16,579 nt of DNA from JAAYEV01 sp964508195 (GTDB lineage: Bacteria; Bacillota; Clostridia; Ch29): the NCBI GenBank assembly GCA_964508195.1, contig CAZDSH010000036.1:1-16579 (forward strand), written 5' to 3'. Every line of letters begins with the position of its first letter. Positions within the stretch are counted from its first letter, which is position 1. A model generated the notes under the pieces. That model worked only from the letters and a program-made list of their open reading frames with translations. It was not told where the DNA came from and did no database searches. Positions 1 through 6,624 of this stretch are shown here, piece after piece. The position numbers were made by a program, and so were the translations under genes.

Positions 1-140
1 ACACGCTGGTGCTATGCTCACAGGCTGACACGCTGGTGCTATGCTCAGGATGACACGCTGGTGCTATGCTCACAGGCTGACACGCTGGTGCTATGCTCAC
101 AGGCTGACACGCTGGTGCTATGCTCACAGGATGACACGCT
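1..140. repeat. Tandem 27-nt repeat array, truncated by the window edge
   Basis: Five consecutive units start at 1, 28, 53, 80 and 107, and a sixth breaks off after seven bases at 134-140. Each unit begins ACACGCTGGTGCTATGCTCA and ends in CAGGCTG or a CAGGATG variant. Four units are 27 nt; the second is 25 nt because it lacks two bases after GCTCA. Units are otherwise near-identical, which indicates recent expansion. On the reverse strand the shorter unit reads TCATCCTGAGCATAGC, which from memory resembles a dispersed extragenic repeat family common in Clostridia and other bacteria. The array may continue to the left of the window. No spacers separate the units, so it is not a CRISPR. Confidence 0.9.
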
Positions 141-289
141 AGAAGATGTAAAGTCTTTATCACGTTATATATAGTAATAGAACTATCCCAATGACAGCCT
201 ATCCCTTCGGTGGTTGCACTACAGTAGTATGGACAAAATTACGGTGGTACTTTACACCAATATTAATAATAAAAAGGAGATGATCATTA

Positions 290-955
290 ATGAGGATCGA
301 ATTTCTAGGGCATGCATGTTTCCTATTAGAACACGATGGTACAAAAATACTCATAGATCCGTTTTTGACGGATAACCCCCTAGCGTCAAAGACCGCTGAG
401 GAGGCGGAGGCGGATTATATATTCGTTACCCATGGCCATGGCGATCATTTAGGGGATACCTATGCTATTGCCAAGAGAACCGGGGCGACTGTTTACGCGG
501 TGGTAGAGTTCGTAGACGGGCCCATGGCCAAGGAGGGTATAAAAACTGCCCGGGGCAATATAGGCGGCAAGCAAGGGACACCCTTCGGTAGCGTAAAATA
601 TTTCCCCGCCGCCCATGGTAGCGGTGTACCCGGGGCCTTAGCCTGCGGTTTTGTCCTTAAAATCGGTGATAAAAAGGTATACCACGCAGGGGATACGGGG
701 CTTATGTCCGAGATGGCATTTTTAGCCGATGAAAATATAGACGTAGCCCTGCTACCCATAGGGGATTTTTATACGATGGGCCCAAAGGACGCGCTAAAGG
801 CGGTTGAACTGATTGCACCAAAAAGCGTTATACCTATGCACTATGATACATTCCCTATTATAAAACAAGACCCCGTTAAGTTTAAAAAGGCTGTAGAAGA
901 TAAGGGACTATGTGAAGTGAAGGTATTAAAGCCCGGTGAAGCCATAACTATTTAG
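290..955 (+). CDS. UPF0173-type metal-dependent hydrolase (metallo-beta-lactamase fold)
   Basis: A 221-residue soluble protein with the metallo-beta-lactamase fold. The zinc motif HGHGDH is at residues 48-53, a second metal region AGDTG is near 133-137, and a late histidine lies in PMHYDTFP near residue 183. The N-terminus (IEFLGHACFLL, then ILIDPFL) is characteristic of the UPF0173/YtkL group, whose substrate is unknown. The length is normal for the family. The ATG start has a good SD, AAGGAG at 274-279, ten bases upstream. It stands alone: the repeat array lies upstream, and downstream a new promoter serves the next cluster. The fold is very secure; the biochemical function is not known. 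Confidence 0.93.
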   Translation: MRIEFLGHACFLLEHDGTKILIDPFLTDNPLASKTAEEAEADYIFVTHGHGDHLGDTYAIAKRTGATVYAVVEFVDGPMAKEGIKTARGNIGGKQGTPFGSVKYFPAAHGSGVPGALACGFVLKIGDKKVYHAGDTGLMSEMAFLADENIDVALLPIGDFYTMGPKDALKAVELIAPKSVIPMHYDTFPIIKQDPVKFKKAVEDKGLCEVKVLKPGEAITI

Positions 956-1032
956 GGAGAAAGGACGATAAGGCTACGAAAGCCCGGCCATTTCTACGGC
1001 GGGGACATTCGGCTGTCAAAAATAAACATGGA

Positions 1033-1062
1033 TTGACAGGCGTGCTAAGATTAAGTTAAAAT
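1033..1062 (+). promoter_or_regulatory. Sigma-A-type promoter of the Mo/W cluster
   Basis: A perfect -35 TTGACA at 1033-1038 and a -10 TAAAAT (5 of 6 consensus bases) at 1057-1062 are separated by 18 nt. The predicted transcription start near 1069 lies about ten bases before the first stem of the riboswitch, which is where it would be expected. Confidence 0.72.
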
Positions 1063-1077
1063 GTAATTAACAAATAC

Positions 1078-1178
1078 ATAGCTCCGAATTCACATGCCTT
1101 ATGGCTTAGGCCGATGGATGTGGATCGATAGGGTGCAACAGGAAACGGTTGTGCCTCCCGGTATGGAAAGGAGACTAT
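1078..1178 (+). promoter_or_regulatory. Molybdenum/tungsten cofactor (Moco/Tuco) riboswitch aptamer
   Basis: The closing stem P1 pairs ATAGCTCC (1078-1085) with GGAG-A-CTAT (1170-1178, one bulged A). Inside it, CACAT (1091-1095) pairs with ATGTG (1118-1122) around a GGCC-containing arm. CAAC (1136-1139) pairs with GTTG (1148-1151) below a GGAAAC tetraloop cap (1141-1146). The 3' side carries GTGCCTCCCGG...GGAAAGGAG. The CAAC-GGAAAC-GTTG arm followed by GCCTCCC and GGAAAGGAG matches the Moco RNA motif (Rfam MOCO_RNA_motif) as I remember it. The downstream genes include MobB and sulfite-oxidase-like proteins, which fits. Whether it senses Moco or the tungsten analogue cannot be told by eye. Confidence 0.85.
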
Positions 1179-1206
1179 ATATCTTTTTTTAGGTTTAACG
1201 ATGGAT

Positions 1207-1238
1207 AAATGCGTCTTCTTATAAGGAAGGCGCATTTT
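1207..1238 (+). terminator. Possible intrinsic terminator, expression platform of the riboswitch
   Basis: AAATGCGTCTTC (1207-1218) pairs along its whole length with GAAGGCGCATTT (1226-1237), with one G.U pair and a 7-nt loop, and ends in TTTT (1235-1238). The U-run is short, so termination strength is uncertain. An alternative control site is the T7 run at 1184-1190 directly after the aptamer: AAAGGAGA in the 3' side of P1 could pair weakly with TCTTTTTT. Confidence 0.55.
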
Positions 1239-1282
1239 GGATATAGGGCACGGATTACTAGGGCTCTAAAGGGGATATAAAG

Positions 1283-2272
1283 ATGACAACAAAACCAAGG
1301 GCTATTAATATAAATATTGATGCGAAAAAGATAAGGGCCCTTGAAACCGTTACTGTAGATGTGACGGTAGGGGGTGCCCCCCGCGGCGATGGGAGACGCT
1401 GTACTGCTACGGGTCCGCTACTTGAAAACCTTTTAAATGAATACGGCAAATCCCAGAAGGATTTTGAAGGTATCCGGCTGACGGCGGAGGACGGCTATTC
1501 TATAGAGATACCGCGGAGGGTGCTACAAAGATGCAATTTAATAATCGCCCATACTATAAATGGCTACCCTCTGGGCGAAGGGGCCGATCGTTTTAGGATT
1601 ATCGCCCCGGGTGAGAAACCCGTATACTGGATAGATAATCCCGTTGAAATGGAACTACTTAGAAAAACTCCATATCCTAAAACGGGTACGCTGTTCATCT
1701 TCGAGGGCCTTATATCACAAACCGAAATCATGGATTATACATATCGTGGAAGCACCGACAAGGCAGTAAAAATGAAGGATCTATTGAGGCTACTATACGA
1801 AAAACCCTTGTCGGATACAGCTTCCTTTTTAGCCGTTGATGGTTTCAAAAAGAATGAAAAGTTGGACATATTATCGAAGGGCTTTATAAAATTTACAGGT
1901 AAAGATGCACCGATATTCTTAGCCCCGGACTTGCCCCAGGGGATGCACATAAAGGACATATACCTATGCACGATAGGTGATATAGCTTTAACATTTTTGT
2001 CCAGTGCTATAAAGCTATGGGGCAATGGTACGGCGGCATACAAAAAAGGAATAGCTCTAAAGACACTGATAAGGGATGCAGGGTTTTGGGGTACGGGGAA
2101 ATATCGGCTGATTATGGATAGGGAATACAACCGGGTATTTAACCGGAAGGATTTGGAGGGGGGTATAATTGTTAAAAACAATAAAGGTCAGGCCGACGTA
2201 TTGATGGGCGACGCTACGGAAGAAAGTTCCCGTATAGAGGATGTTATCTCTATAGTAAAGTGTACGGAATAG
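1283..2272 (+). CDS. Cytoplasmic protein with repeated sulfite-oxidase-like (molybdopterin-binding fold) domains
   Basis: A 329-residue protein without signal peptide or membrane segment. Residues about 20-125 resemble the oxidoreductase molybdopterin-binding domain of sulfite oxidase relatives: PLLENLL, then ADDGY-like text (AEDGYSIEIP, 69-77), INGYPL (92-97) and RIIAPG (105-110). Two further segments (about 135-225 and 240-325) look like degenerate copies of the same unit, with FEGLIS, LKDLL-like and VDGF-like blocks. The ATG has an AAAGGGG SD at 1268-1274. It is the first gene after the Moco-type riboswitch, so a link to cofactor binding, storage or sensing is likely. No catalytic assignment is possible: the canonical cysteine ligand cannot be placed with confidence, although C40 sits in the first repeat. 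The domain call is fairly secure, the role is inference. Confidence 0.68.
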   Translation: MTTKPRAININIDAKKIRALETVTVDVTVGGAPRGDGRRCTATGPLLENLLNEYGKSQKDFEGIRLTAEDGYSIEIPRRVLQRCNLIIAHTINGYPLGEGADRFRIIAPGEKPVYWIDNPVEMELLRKTPYPKTGTLFIFEGLISQTEIMDYTYRGSTDKAVKMKDLLRLLYEKPLSDTASFLAVDGFKKNEKLDILSKGFIKFTGKDAPIFLAPDLPQGMHIKDIYLCTIGDIALTFLSSAIKLWGNGTAAYKKGIALKTLIRDAGFWGTGKYRLIMDREYNRVFNRKDLEGGIIVKNNKGQADVLMGDATEESSRIEDVISIVKCTE

Positions 2273-2344
2273 TTCACGGTTTAAACCGGAATATCAAAGT
2301 TGCGATGAAGGACGATAATAAAACTATTAAAAGGGGGAAAAAAC

Positions 2345-2860
2345 GTGATTAATAAACACAGGGTAAAATTTTGCTTGATAGCGGGTTTTGTGGTTTTGGG
2401 CCTAATACTGACGGGTTGTAGCGGGCCGGGGCCGACGGAGCAGCCTTCGGAAGAACATTCCATGGGCATGGAAGAATGGAGCATTAATATCGAGGTAATA
2501 GGCGGCGATACAATAGAATTTACTAATGAAGACGCGCTGGTTATAGGGCCCGTTGAAATAAAGGTAGCGGAAAAGGATAAGGATACATTTAAGGACGAGG
2601 AACTGTGGATCGGAGTTTTGCTAAAGGACATCCTGGAATACGCTGGGGTAACGGAATTCTCCGTTGTATCAGTAGAAGCTGCAGACGGCTATTCAAGGGA
2701 ATACGACCCGGAATTGGTAAACAGTGAAGGCACGGGCATCGGCTGGAATCGCGACGGCGAGCTCCTGGGCGAGGAGGAAGGTTTTGTGAAACTGGTAGTA
2801 AGCGGTAAGGGGAAGAATTGGCAGATAGAAAATGTTTCTAATATAACCGTGGTACCTTAA
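2345..2860 (+). CDS. Lipoprotein with one sulfite-oxidase-like domain
   Basis: A 171-residue exported lipoprotein. Residues 9-22 form the hydrophobic signal segment and LTGC (22-25) is the lipobox, so the mature protein would be anchored at C25 on the outer face of the membrane. After an acidic linker, residues about 55-171 follow the sulfite-oxidase-like pattern: FTNEDAL, GVLLKDILEYAGV (90-102), VSVEAADGYSREY (108-120), and the closing KNWQIENVSNITV. Translation starts at GTG (2345), supported by AAAAGGGGG eight bases upstream. The gene ends nine bases before the permease gene. Its surface location beside an importer suggests a role in capturing or presenting the Mo/W oxyanion or a pterin, but this is inference. 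Confidence 0.75.
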   Translation: MINKHRVKFCLIAGFVVLGLILTGCSGPGPTEQPSEEHSMGMEEWSINIEVIGGDTIEFTNEDALVIGPVEIKVAEKDKDTFKDEELWIGVLLKDILEYAGVTEFSVVSVEAADGYSREYDPELVNSEGTGIGWNRDGELLGEEEGFVKLVVSGKGKNWQIENVSNITVVP

Positions 2861-2869
2861 TACAATACT

Positions 2870-3877
2870 ATGAAGAAAAAACTGACAGCTATAGGTCTTG
2901 TAACGATCCCGCTCTTACTTATTTTAATATCCCTTTTTATAGGAAGGTACCCGCTAACCCTAGGCGAAGTTGTAGGTGTTCTAGCGCATAAGGCCGGTTT
3001 TGCCGGCCTTAAACCCCCTCCCGTACACATAAACGTAGTATGGGATATTCGTCTTCCAAGGATAATATTAGGCGCCTTCGTCGGAGGTAGCCTAGCTGTA
3101 AGCGGAGCGGCTTTCCAAGGGATCTTTAGGAATCCCCTCGTTAGTTCCGGGGTATTGGGCGTAAGCGCCGGCGCAGGGTTTGGTGCCTCCCTTGCTATAG
3201 TCCTTTTCGGCAGTGGTAACATCTATATCTATATCTTCGCCTTTTGTTTTGGATTCCTAGCAGTGGTTTTAAGCTATATAATAGGGACTCACTATACCTC
3301 AGTCCCGACGGTTATGCTCGTCCTAGGAGGGGTAATAGTATCGTCGGTATTTTCATCCTTGGTGTCACTATTAAAATATATCGCAGACCCCTATGAACAG
3401 CTACCCAGTATAGTGTTCTGGCTCATGGGCAGTATGGCGGCAACGAGGTTTAGGGATATTGCCATCTCTATAATGCCTATGGGCGTAGGCATGGCGGGCC
3501 TTATTGCTATGCGCTGGCGGCTGAATGTCCTTTCGATGGATGATAAAGAAGCCCAGGCCCTGGGCGTAAATGTTATCGCCGTGAAGGGGATCGCGGTTTT
3601 GTTTGCAACCCTGGCCACCGCCGGCGCTGTTTGCGTAAGCGGCGTAATAGGATGGATCGGTCTTGTGGTACCGCATATCGGAAGGATGTTAGTAGGCAAC
3701 GACAATAGACTGCTTATTCCTACAAGCCTTTCCATAGGCACGGGCTATTTAATCGTAGTCGACAATATTGCAAGGACTCTAACCGGTTCCGAAATACCCC
3801 TAGGGATCTTAACGTCTATTATAGGGGCACCGTTTTTTGTATACCTGTTGAAAAAGACAAAAGTACAGGGGTGGTAA
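2870..3877 (+). CDS. FecCD/BtuC-type ABC transporter permease, probable molybdate/tungstate importer
   Basis: A 335-residue polytopic membrane protein of the FecCD family (type II importers for haem, cobalamin, siderophores and, in MolBC, molybdate/tungstate). Visible family marks are the WDIRLPRI segment (59-66), GAAFQGIFRNPL, the GFLAVVLSYIIG helix, VFWLMGS, and the cytoplasmic coupling region GVIGWIGLVVPHIGRML. About ten hydrophobic helices are present. It lies between the lipoprotein and the ATPase gene (3-nt gap to the latter). I see no clear SD before the ATG, so translation is probably coupled to the preceding gene. The substrate is inferred from the riboswitch and MobB; cobalamin, haem or a siderophore cannot be excluded from the protein alone. 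Confidence 0.93.
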   Translation: MKKKLTAIGLVTIPLLLILISLFIGRYPLTLGEVVGVLAHKAGFAGLKPPPVHINVVWDIRLPRIILGAFVGGSLAVSGAAFQGIFRNPLVSSGVLGVSAGAGFGASLAIVLFGSGNIYIYIFAFCFGFLAVVLSYIIGTHYTSVPTVMLVLGGVIVSSVFSSLVSLLKYIADPYEQLPSIVFWLMGSMAATRFRDIAISIMPMGVGMAGLIAMRWRLNVLSMDDKEAQALGVNVIAVKGIAVLFATLATAGAVCVSGVIGWIGLVVPHIGRMLVGNDNRLLIPTSLSIGTGYLIVVDNIARTLTGSEIPLGILTSIIGAPFFVYLLKKTKVQGW

Positions 3878-3880
3878 AGC

Positions 3881-4690
3881 ATGCCGATAATAGAGGCTGA
3901 AAATGTATCCTTTGCCTATGGACGGCAAGAAGTGTTGAAGGGTATCCAACTGAAGGTAAGGGAAGGAGAGGTGTTTTGTCTATTCGGGCCGAACGGCTGC
4001 GGCAAGACTACCCTTATTCAGTGTATTCTAGGTATACTTAAACCTCAGAATGGGGTAATCCGTCTACAGGATAAGGACATAAAGTCAATGGATATAAAGG
4101 AAATAGCGAAAAAGGTTGCCTATATACCCCAAATACATGAAAAGCCCTTTCCATATAAAGTTTTAGACGTAGTGCTCATGGGCAGAGTGTCCTATACGAG
4201 CCTTTTTTCGTTGCCGAAGAAACGAGATATAAACGCGGCAAAGGAGGCCCTGGCTAGGGTAGGTATGCTAAGCGTTAAGGATAAGCCCTATACGCAATTA
4301 AGTGGCGGCGAGACACAACTAGTGATGGTAGCAAGGGCCCTTACGCAGCAGACACCGGTGCTTATAATGGACGAACCTACGGCACACCTTGACTTTAGGA
4401 ACGAGCTTAGTTTTTTAGAGACTATAGTTCAACTCGTTAAGGACATCGGATTAACCGTAGTTATGGCGACCCATTTTCCTAACCATTCCTTTTATTTTGA
4501 AAACTGCCATATAAAATCCCGGGTAGCGCTGATGAGTGAACGGATGTTTTATGCCCAGGGTAGACCCGGCGAAGTTCTAACTGAAAAGAATATGTATGAT
4601 ATATTTAAAATAAAATCAAAATTCGTATCCCATCAATGGAAAGATGGAAGGTATAGTCAGATAATACCCTTAAAGACTCATTTACAATAA
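3881..4690 (+). CDS. ABC transporter ATP-binding protein of the FecCD-type importer
   Basis: A 269-residue cytoplasmic ATPase that powers the neighbouring permease. Walker A is GPNGCGKT (36-43), the Q-loop is in YIPQ (about 84-87), the signature is LSGGETQ, Walker B is VLIMDEP followed by the D-loop AHLD, and the switch histidine is in MATHFP. All motifs are intact and the length is normal for FepC/BtuD-like subunits. Its C-terminal extension after the H-loop (FKIKSKFV and onward) is common in this subgroup. The start is ATG at 3881 with a GGGGTGG SD. The SBP gene follows after 22 nt. Confidence 0.95.
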   Translation: MPIIEAENVSFAYGRQEVLKGIQLKVREGEVFCLFGPNGCGKTTLIQCILGILKPQNGVIRLQDKDIKSMDIKEIAKKVAYIPQIHEKPFPYKVLDVVLMGRVSYTSLFSLPKKRDINAAKEALARVGMLSVKDKPYTQLSGGETQLVMVARALTQQTPVLIMDEPTAHLDFRNELSFLETIVQLVKDIGLTVVMATHFPNHSFYFENCHIKSRVALMSERMFYAQGRPGEVLTEKNMYDIFKIKSKFVSHQWKDGRYSQIIPLKTHLQ

Positions 4691-4712
4691 TTTTTTAAAG
4701 GGGGGGAGCTTT

Positions 4713-5807
4713 ATGAGAAATCTGGTCGGAAGATCAATAATCTGTATAATGGCTGTATTACTGATAATATCCGGTTGCGGCCCGGTCGCTGATAGGGATT
4801 TAGCGGACACACCGGCACAGGTATCGGGGTTTTATATAAAGGATTGTTTCGATAGGGAGGTTTTTGTACCCGACGGGGCCAAAAACATTGCGGCTTTGTA
4901 CTCCTTTGCCGGCTATGCAGTAAGCGTCCTGGGTAGAGGTGGCGATCTCGTGGCGGTCCCCGGCGGCCTGCAAAGGGACGTTATACTGGTAGATATGATA
5001 CCACAGATAGCCGAGGCATCGGTACCGAGAAGCTCCGGCAAGATAAATATAGAAGAGCTATTAAAAGTAGAACCTGATATTGTTATCGTCAGAGGGGACA
5101 CCGCCTTGGACGAAAAGGAAACGGAACAGCTTGATAGAGCTAAGATCAACTATATAGTGGTTGATTATACGAGTATTGGGGAACAACAACGGGCTATACA
5201 CGTTATTGGGGAGGCTATTGAACGACAAGAGCGGGCTTTAGCCTTCAACGAATATTATGCCGACGTTGTAAAAAGGGTTGCAGATGTCGTAAAGGATATA
5301 CCAAAGGAGGAGCGGATAAGGGTATATCATTCGGAGAATCAGGTATTGAGGACTATTCATAGGGATTCGTTACCTGCTGATTGGTCCAGGGCCGCCGGCG
5401 TTATTAATGTATCCGTGGGCGAGGAGCTGAACTTTACGAAGGATAATTATTTTGCCTCATTAGAACAGGTGCTTTTATGGAATCCCGATGTTATAATAGC
5501 AAATGAGACGAGTGCTGTTAAATATATACTGGGCAATCCCCAATGGTCCGGTATAAAGGCGGTACAGGAGGATAGGGTATACCAATTACCCCAGGGCATA
5601 TCCCGCTGGGGGCACCCCGGTTCAGTGGAAACACCCCTCGCGCTCCTTTGGATGGCTAAGACGGCTTACCCAGATTTGTTCGAGCATATTGATCTTGGGG
5701 CGGAGGCCCAATATTTTTATAAGGAGTTCTTCGGTTATGAACTCCCACAGGAAATGGTAGAACAAGTATTAAGGGGCGAGGGACTAAGAAAGCCAAAGGG
5801 GGAATAA
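4713..5807 (+). CDS. Lipoprotein substrate-binding protein of the FecCD-type importer
   Basis: A 364-residue lipoprotein with a signal helix (8-19), lipobox ISGC (19-22) and predicted lipidation at C22. The rest fits the TroA/BtuF-like periplasmic binding fold (PF01497): an N-lobe with NIAALYSFAGYAVSVLG, PQIAEA and the connecting ELLKVEPDIVIVRGD, then a C-lobe with LEQVLLWNPDVIIAN and WSGIKAVQEDRVYQLP. ISRWGHPGS near residue 290 is a likely part of the ligand cleft. The SD is strong (AAAGGGGGGG at 4697-4707). Its family binds metal chelates or oxyanions; the regulatory context favours molybdate, tungstate or a related ligand, as in MolA, but this is inference. Confidence 0.93.
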   Translation: MRNLVGRSIICIMAVLLIISGCGPVADRDLADTPAQVSGFYIKDCFDREVFVPDGAKNIAALYSFAGYAVSVLGRGGDLVAVPGGLQRDVILVDMIPQIAEASVPRSSGKINIEELLKVEPDIVIVRGDTALDEKETEQLDRAKINYIVVDYTSIGEQQRAIHVIGEAIERQERALAFNEYYADVVKRVADVVKDIPKEERIRVYHSENQVLRTIHRDSLPADWSRAAGVINVSVGEELNFTKDNYFASLEQVLLWNPDVIIANETSAVKYILGNPQWSGIKAVQEDRVYQLPQGISRWGHPGSVETPLALLWMAKTAYPDLFEHIDLGAEAQYFYKEFFGYELPQEMVEQVLRGEGLRKPKGE

Positions 5808-5812
5808 CTGTA

Positions 5813-6565
5813 TTGAAACTTTTAATCTGTATAGATGATACCGATACGTTGTACAGTATAGGTACCGGCACCCATGCCCTGATTATTTCGGAAAAGATCG
5901 CTGATAGACGTTGGGGACGATCTAGCTTTATATCCAGACACCAGCTTTACGTTCACAGGGATATACCCTATACGTCCCATAACAGCACGATGTGCTTTGA
6001 GGTATATGACGTAGGGGATGGGGATCTAAGAAGGATAAAAGAATTTTGTATGGATTACCTTGAAAGGGAGAGTGCCATCGGTTCGGACCCGGGGCTTTGT
6101 ATAGTGGTCGCCGATACCCTTAGGGATAGGCAAAGGCTTATAGATTACGGCAAAAGGGCAAAGGGGACTGTGCTTACAAAAAAGGAAGCCTATGATACAG
6201 CAGCAGCCCTAGGCGTACATCTAAGCGAGCACGGGGGCACCGGCGGCGGCGTAATAGGTGCCCTGGCAGGGCCCGGATTGAGGCTTAGCGGAAACGATGG
6301 CCGGATAAAGGGTAAATACCTCGAAGGACACCATGGTGAGGTGTTTACCGTAAAAGAAATATTGCATAGGACTAATATAGACGAGATACGGGAAGAAAGG
6401 AGCAATATGCCGCTGGGGGAAAGGGAAGAAATACTAATAGGTAAGAAAGTGAAGGGCGTATTTTTAGATAATAAGATTATACTCCTCGTCGAGGATACGG
6501 GGGAACCCATTAAACAGGGTGCGAAGTGGCAAACCTTGCCCAGGTCGAAGGTAGGGAAGTATTAG
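5813..6565 (+). CDS. TiaS-like 'IDDTD' domain protein of unknown role
   Basis: A 250-residue soluble protein. The N-terminal ICIDDTDT (5-12) with SIGTGTH (15-21), and HGGTGGGVIGALAG (140-153), recall the nucleotide-handling domain of archaeal tRNA(Ile2) agmatinylcytidine synthetase (TiaS). It lacks the long C-terminal OB-fold and zinc-ribbon part of true TiaS (over 400 residues). Bacteria normally make lysidine with TilS, so tRNA(Ile2) modification is an unlikely job. It starts at TTG (5813) with an SD AAAGGGGG (5796-5801 region), five bases after the receptor gene, and sits directly before mobB. A role in cofactor nucleotidyl or phospho-transfer is possible but not shown. Confidence 0.72.
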   Translation: MKLLICIDDTDTLYSIGTGTHALIISEKIADRRWGRSSFISRHQLYVHRDIPYTSHNSTMCFEVYDVGDGDLRRIKEFCMDYLERESAIGSDPGLCIVVADTLRDRQRLIDYGKRAKGTVLTKKEAYDTAAALGVHLSEHGGTGGGVIGALAGPGLRLSGNDGRIKGKYLEGHHGEVFTVKEILHRTNIDEIREERSNMPLGEREEILIGKKVKGVFLDNKIILLVEDTGEPIKQGAKWQTLPRSKVGKY

Positions 6566-6624
6566 ATAGGGGCTAAAGGGAATATTAACCCCGTTCTGCG
6601 GGATGCACGGGAAAGGAGCGTAAG

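Larger units (their letters stand above)
956..1282 (+). other. 327-nt leader region between the hydrolase gene and the Mo/W cluster
   Basis: This gene-free stretch holds, in order: a GC-rich imperfect hairpin (983-989 with 998-1004, one G/G mismatch) lacking a U-run, a promoter at 1033-1062, a Moco-type aptamer at 1078-1178, a run of seven T at 1184-1190, a 12-bp hairpin ending in four T at 1207-1238, and the SD of the next gene (AAAGGGG, 1268-1274). The arrangement is that of a long regulated 5' leader. I see no small ORF with a convincing SD in it. Confidence 0.7.

Noticed and set aside
1..140. CRISPR array
   Set aside because: Units abut directly with no variable spacers between them.
1..174. 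3' end of a protein-coding gene in the first frame
   Set aside because: The 25-nt unit shifts the reading frame of the repeat, and short repeats often stay open by chance. Without upstream sequence it cannot be supported as a CDS.
218..228. Palindrome ACTAC-A-GTAGT as a repressor operator upstream of the hydrolase gene
   Set aside because: Short enough to occur by chance, and no convincing promoter could be placed next to it.
240..258. T-box-like GGTGGTAC sequence before the hydrolase gene
   Set aside because: No specifier hairpin or terminator is visible, and the match covers only part of the T-box consensus. A similar GGTGGTA at 8173-8179 is better explained as part of the pyr promoter.
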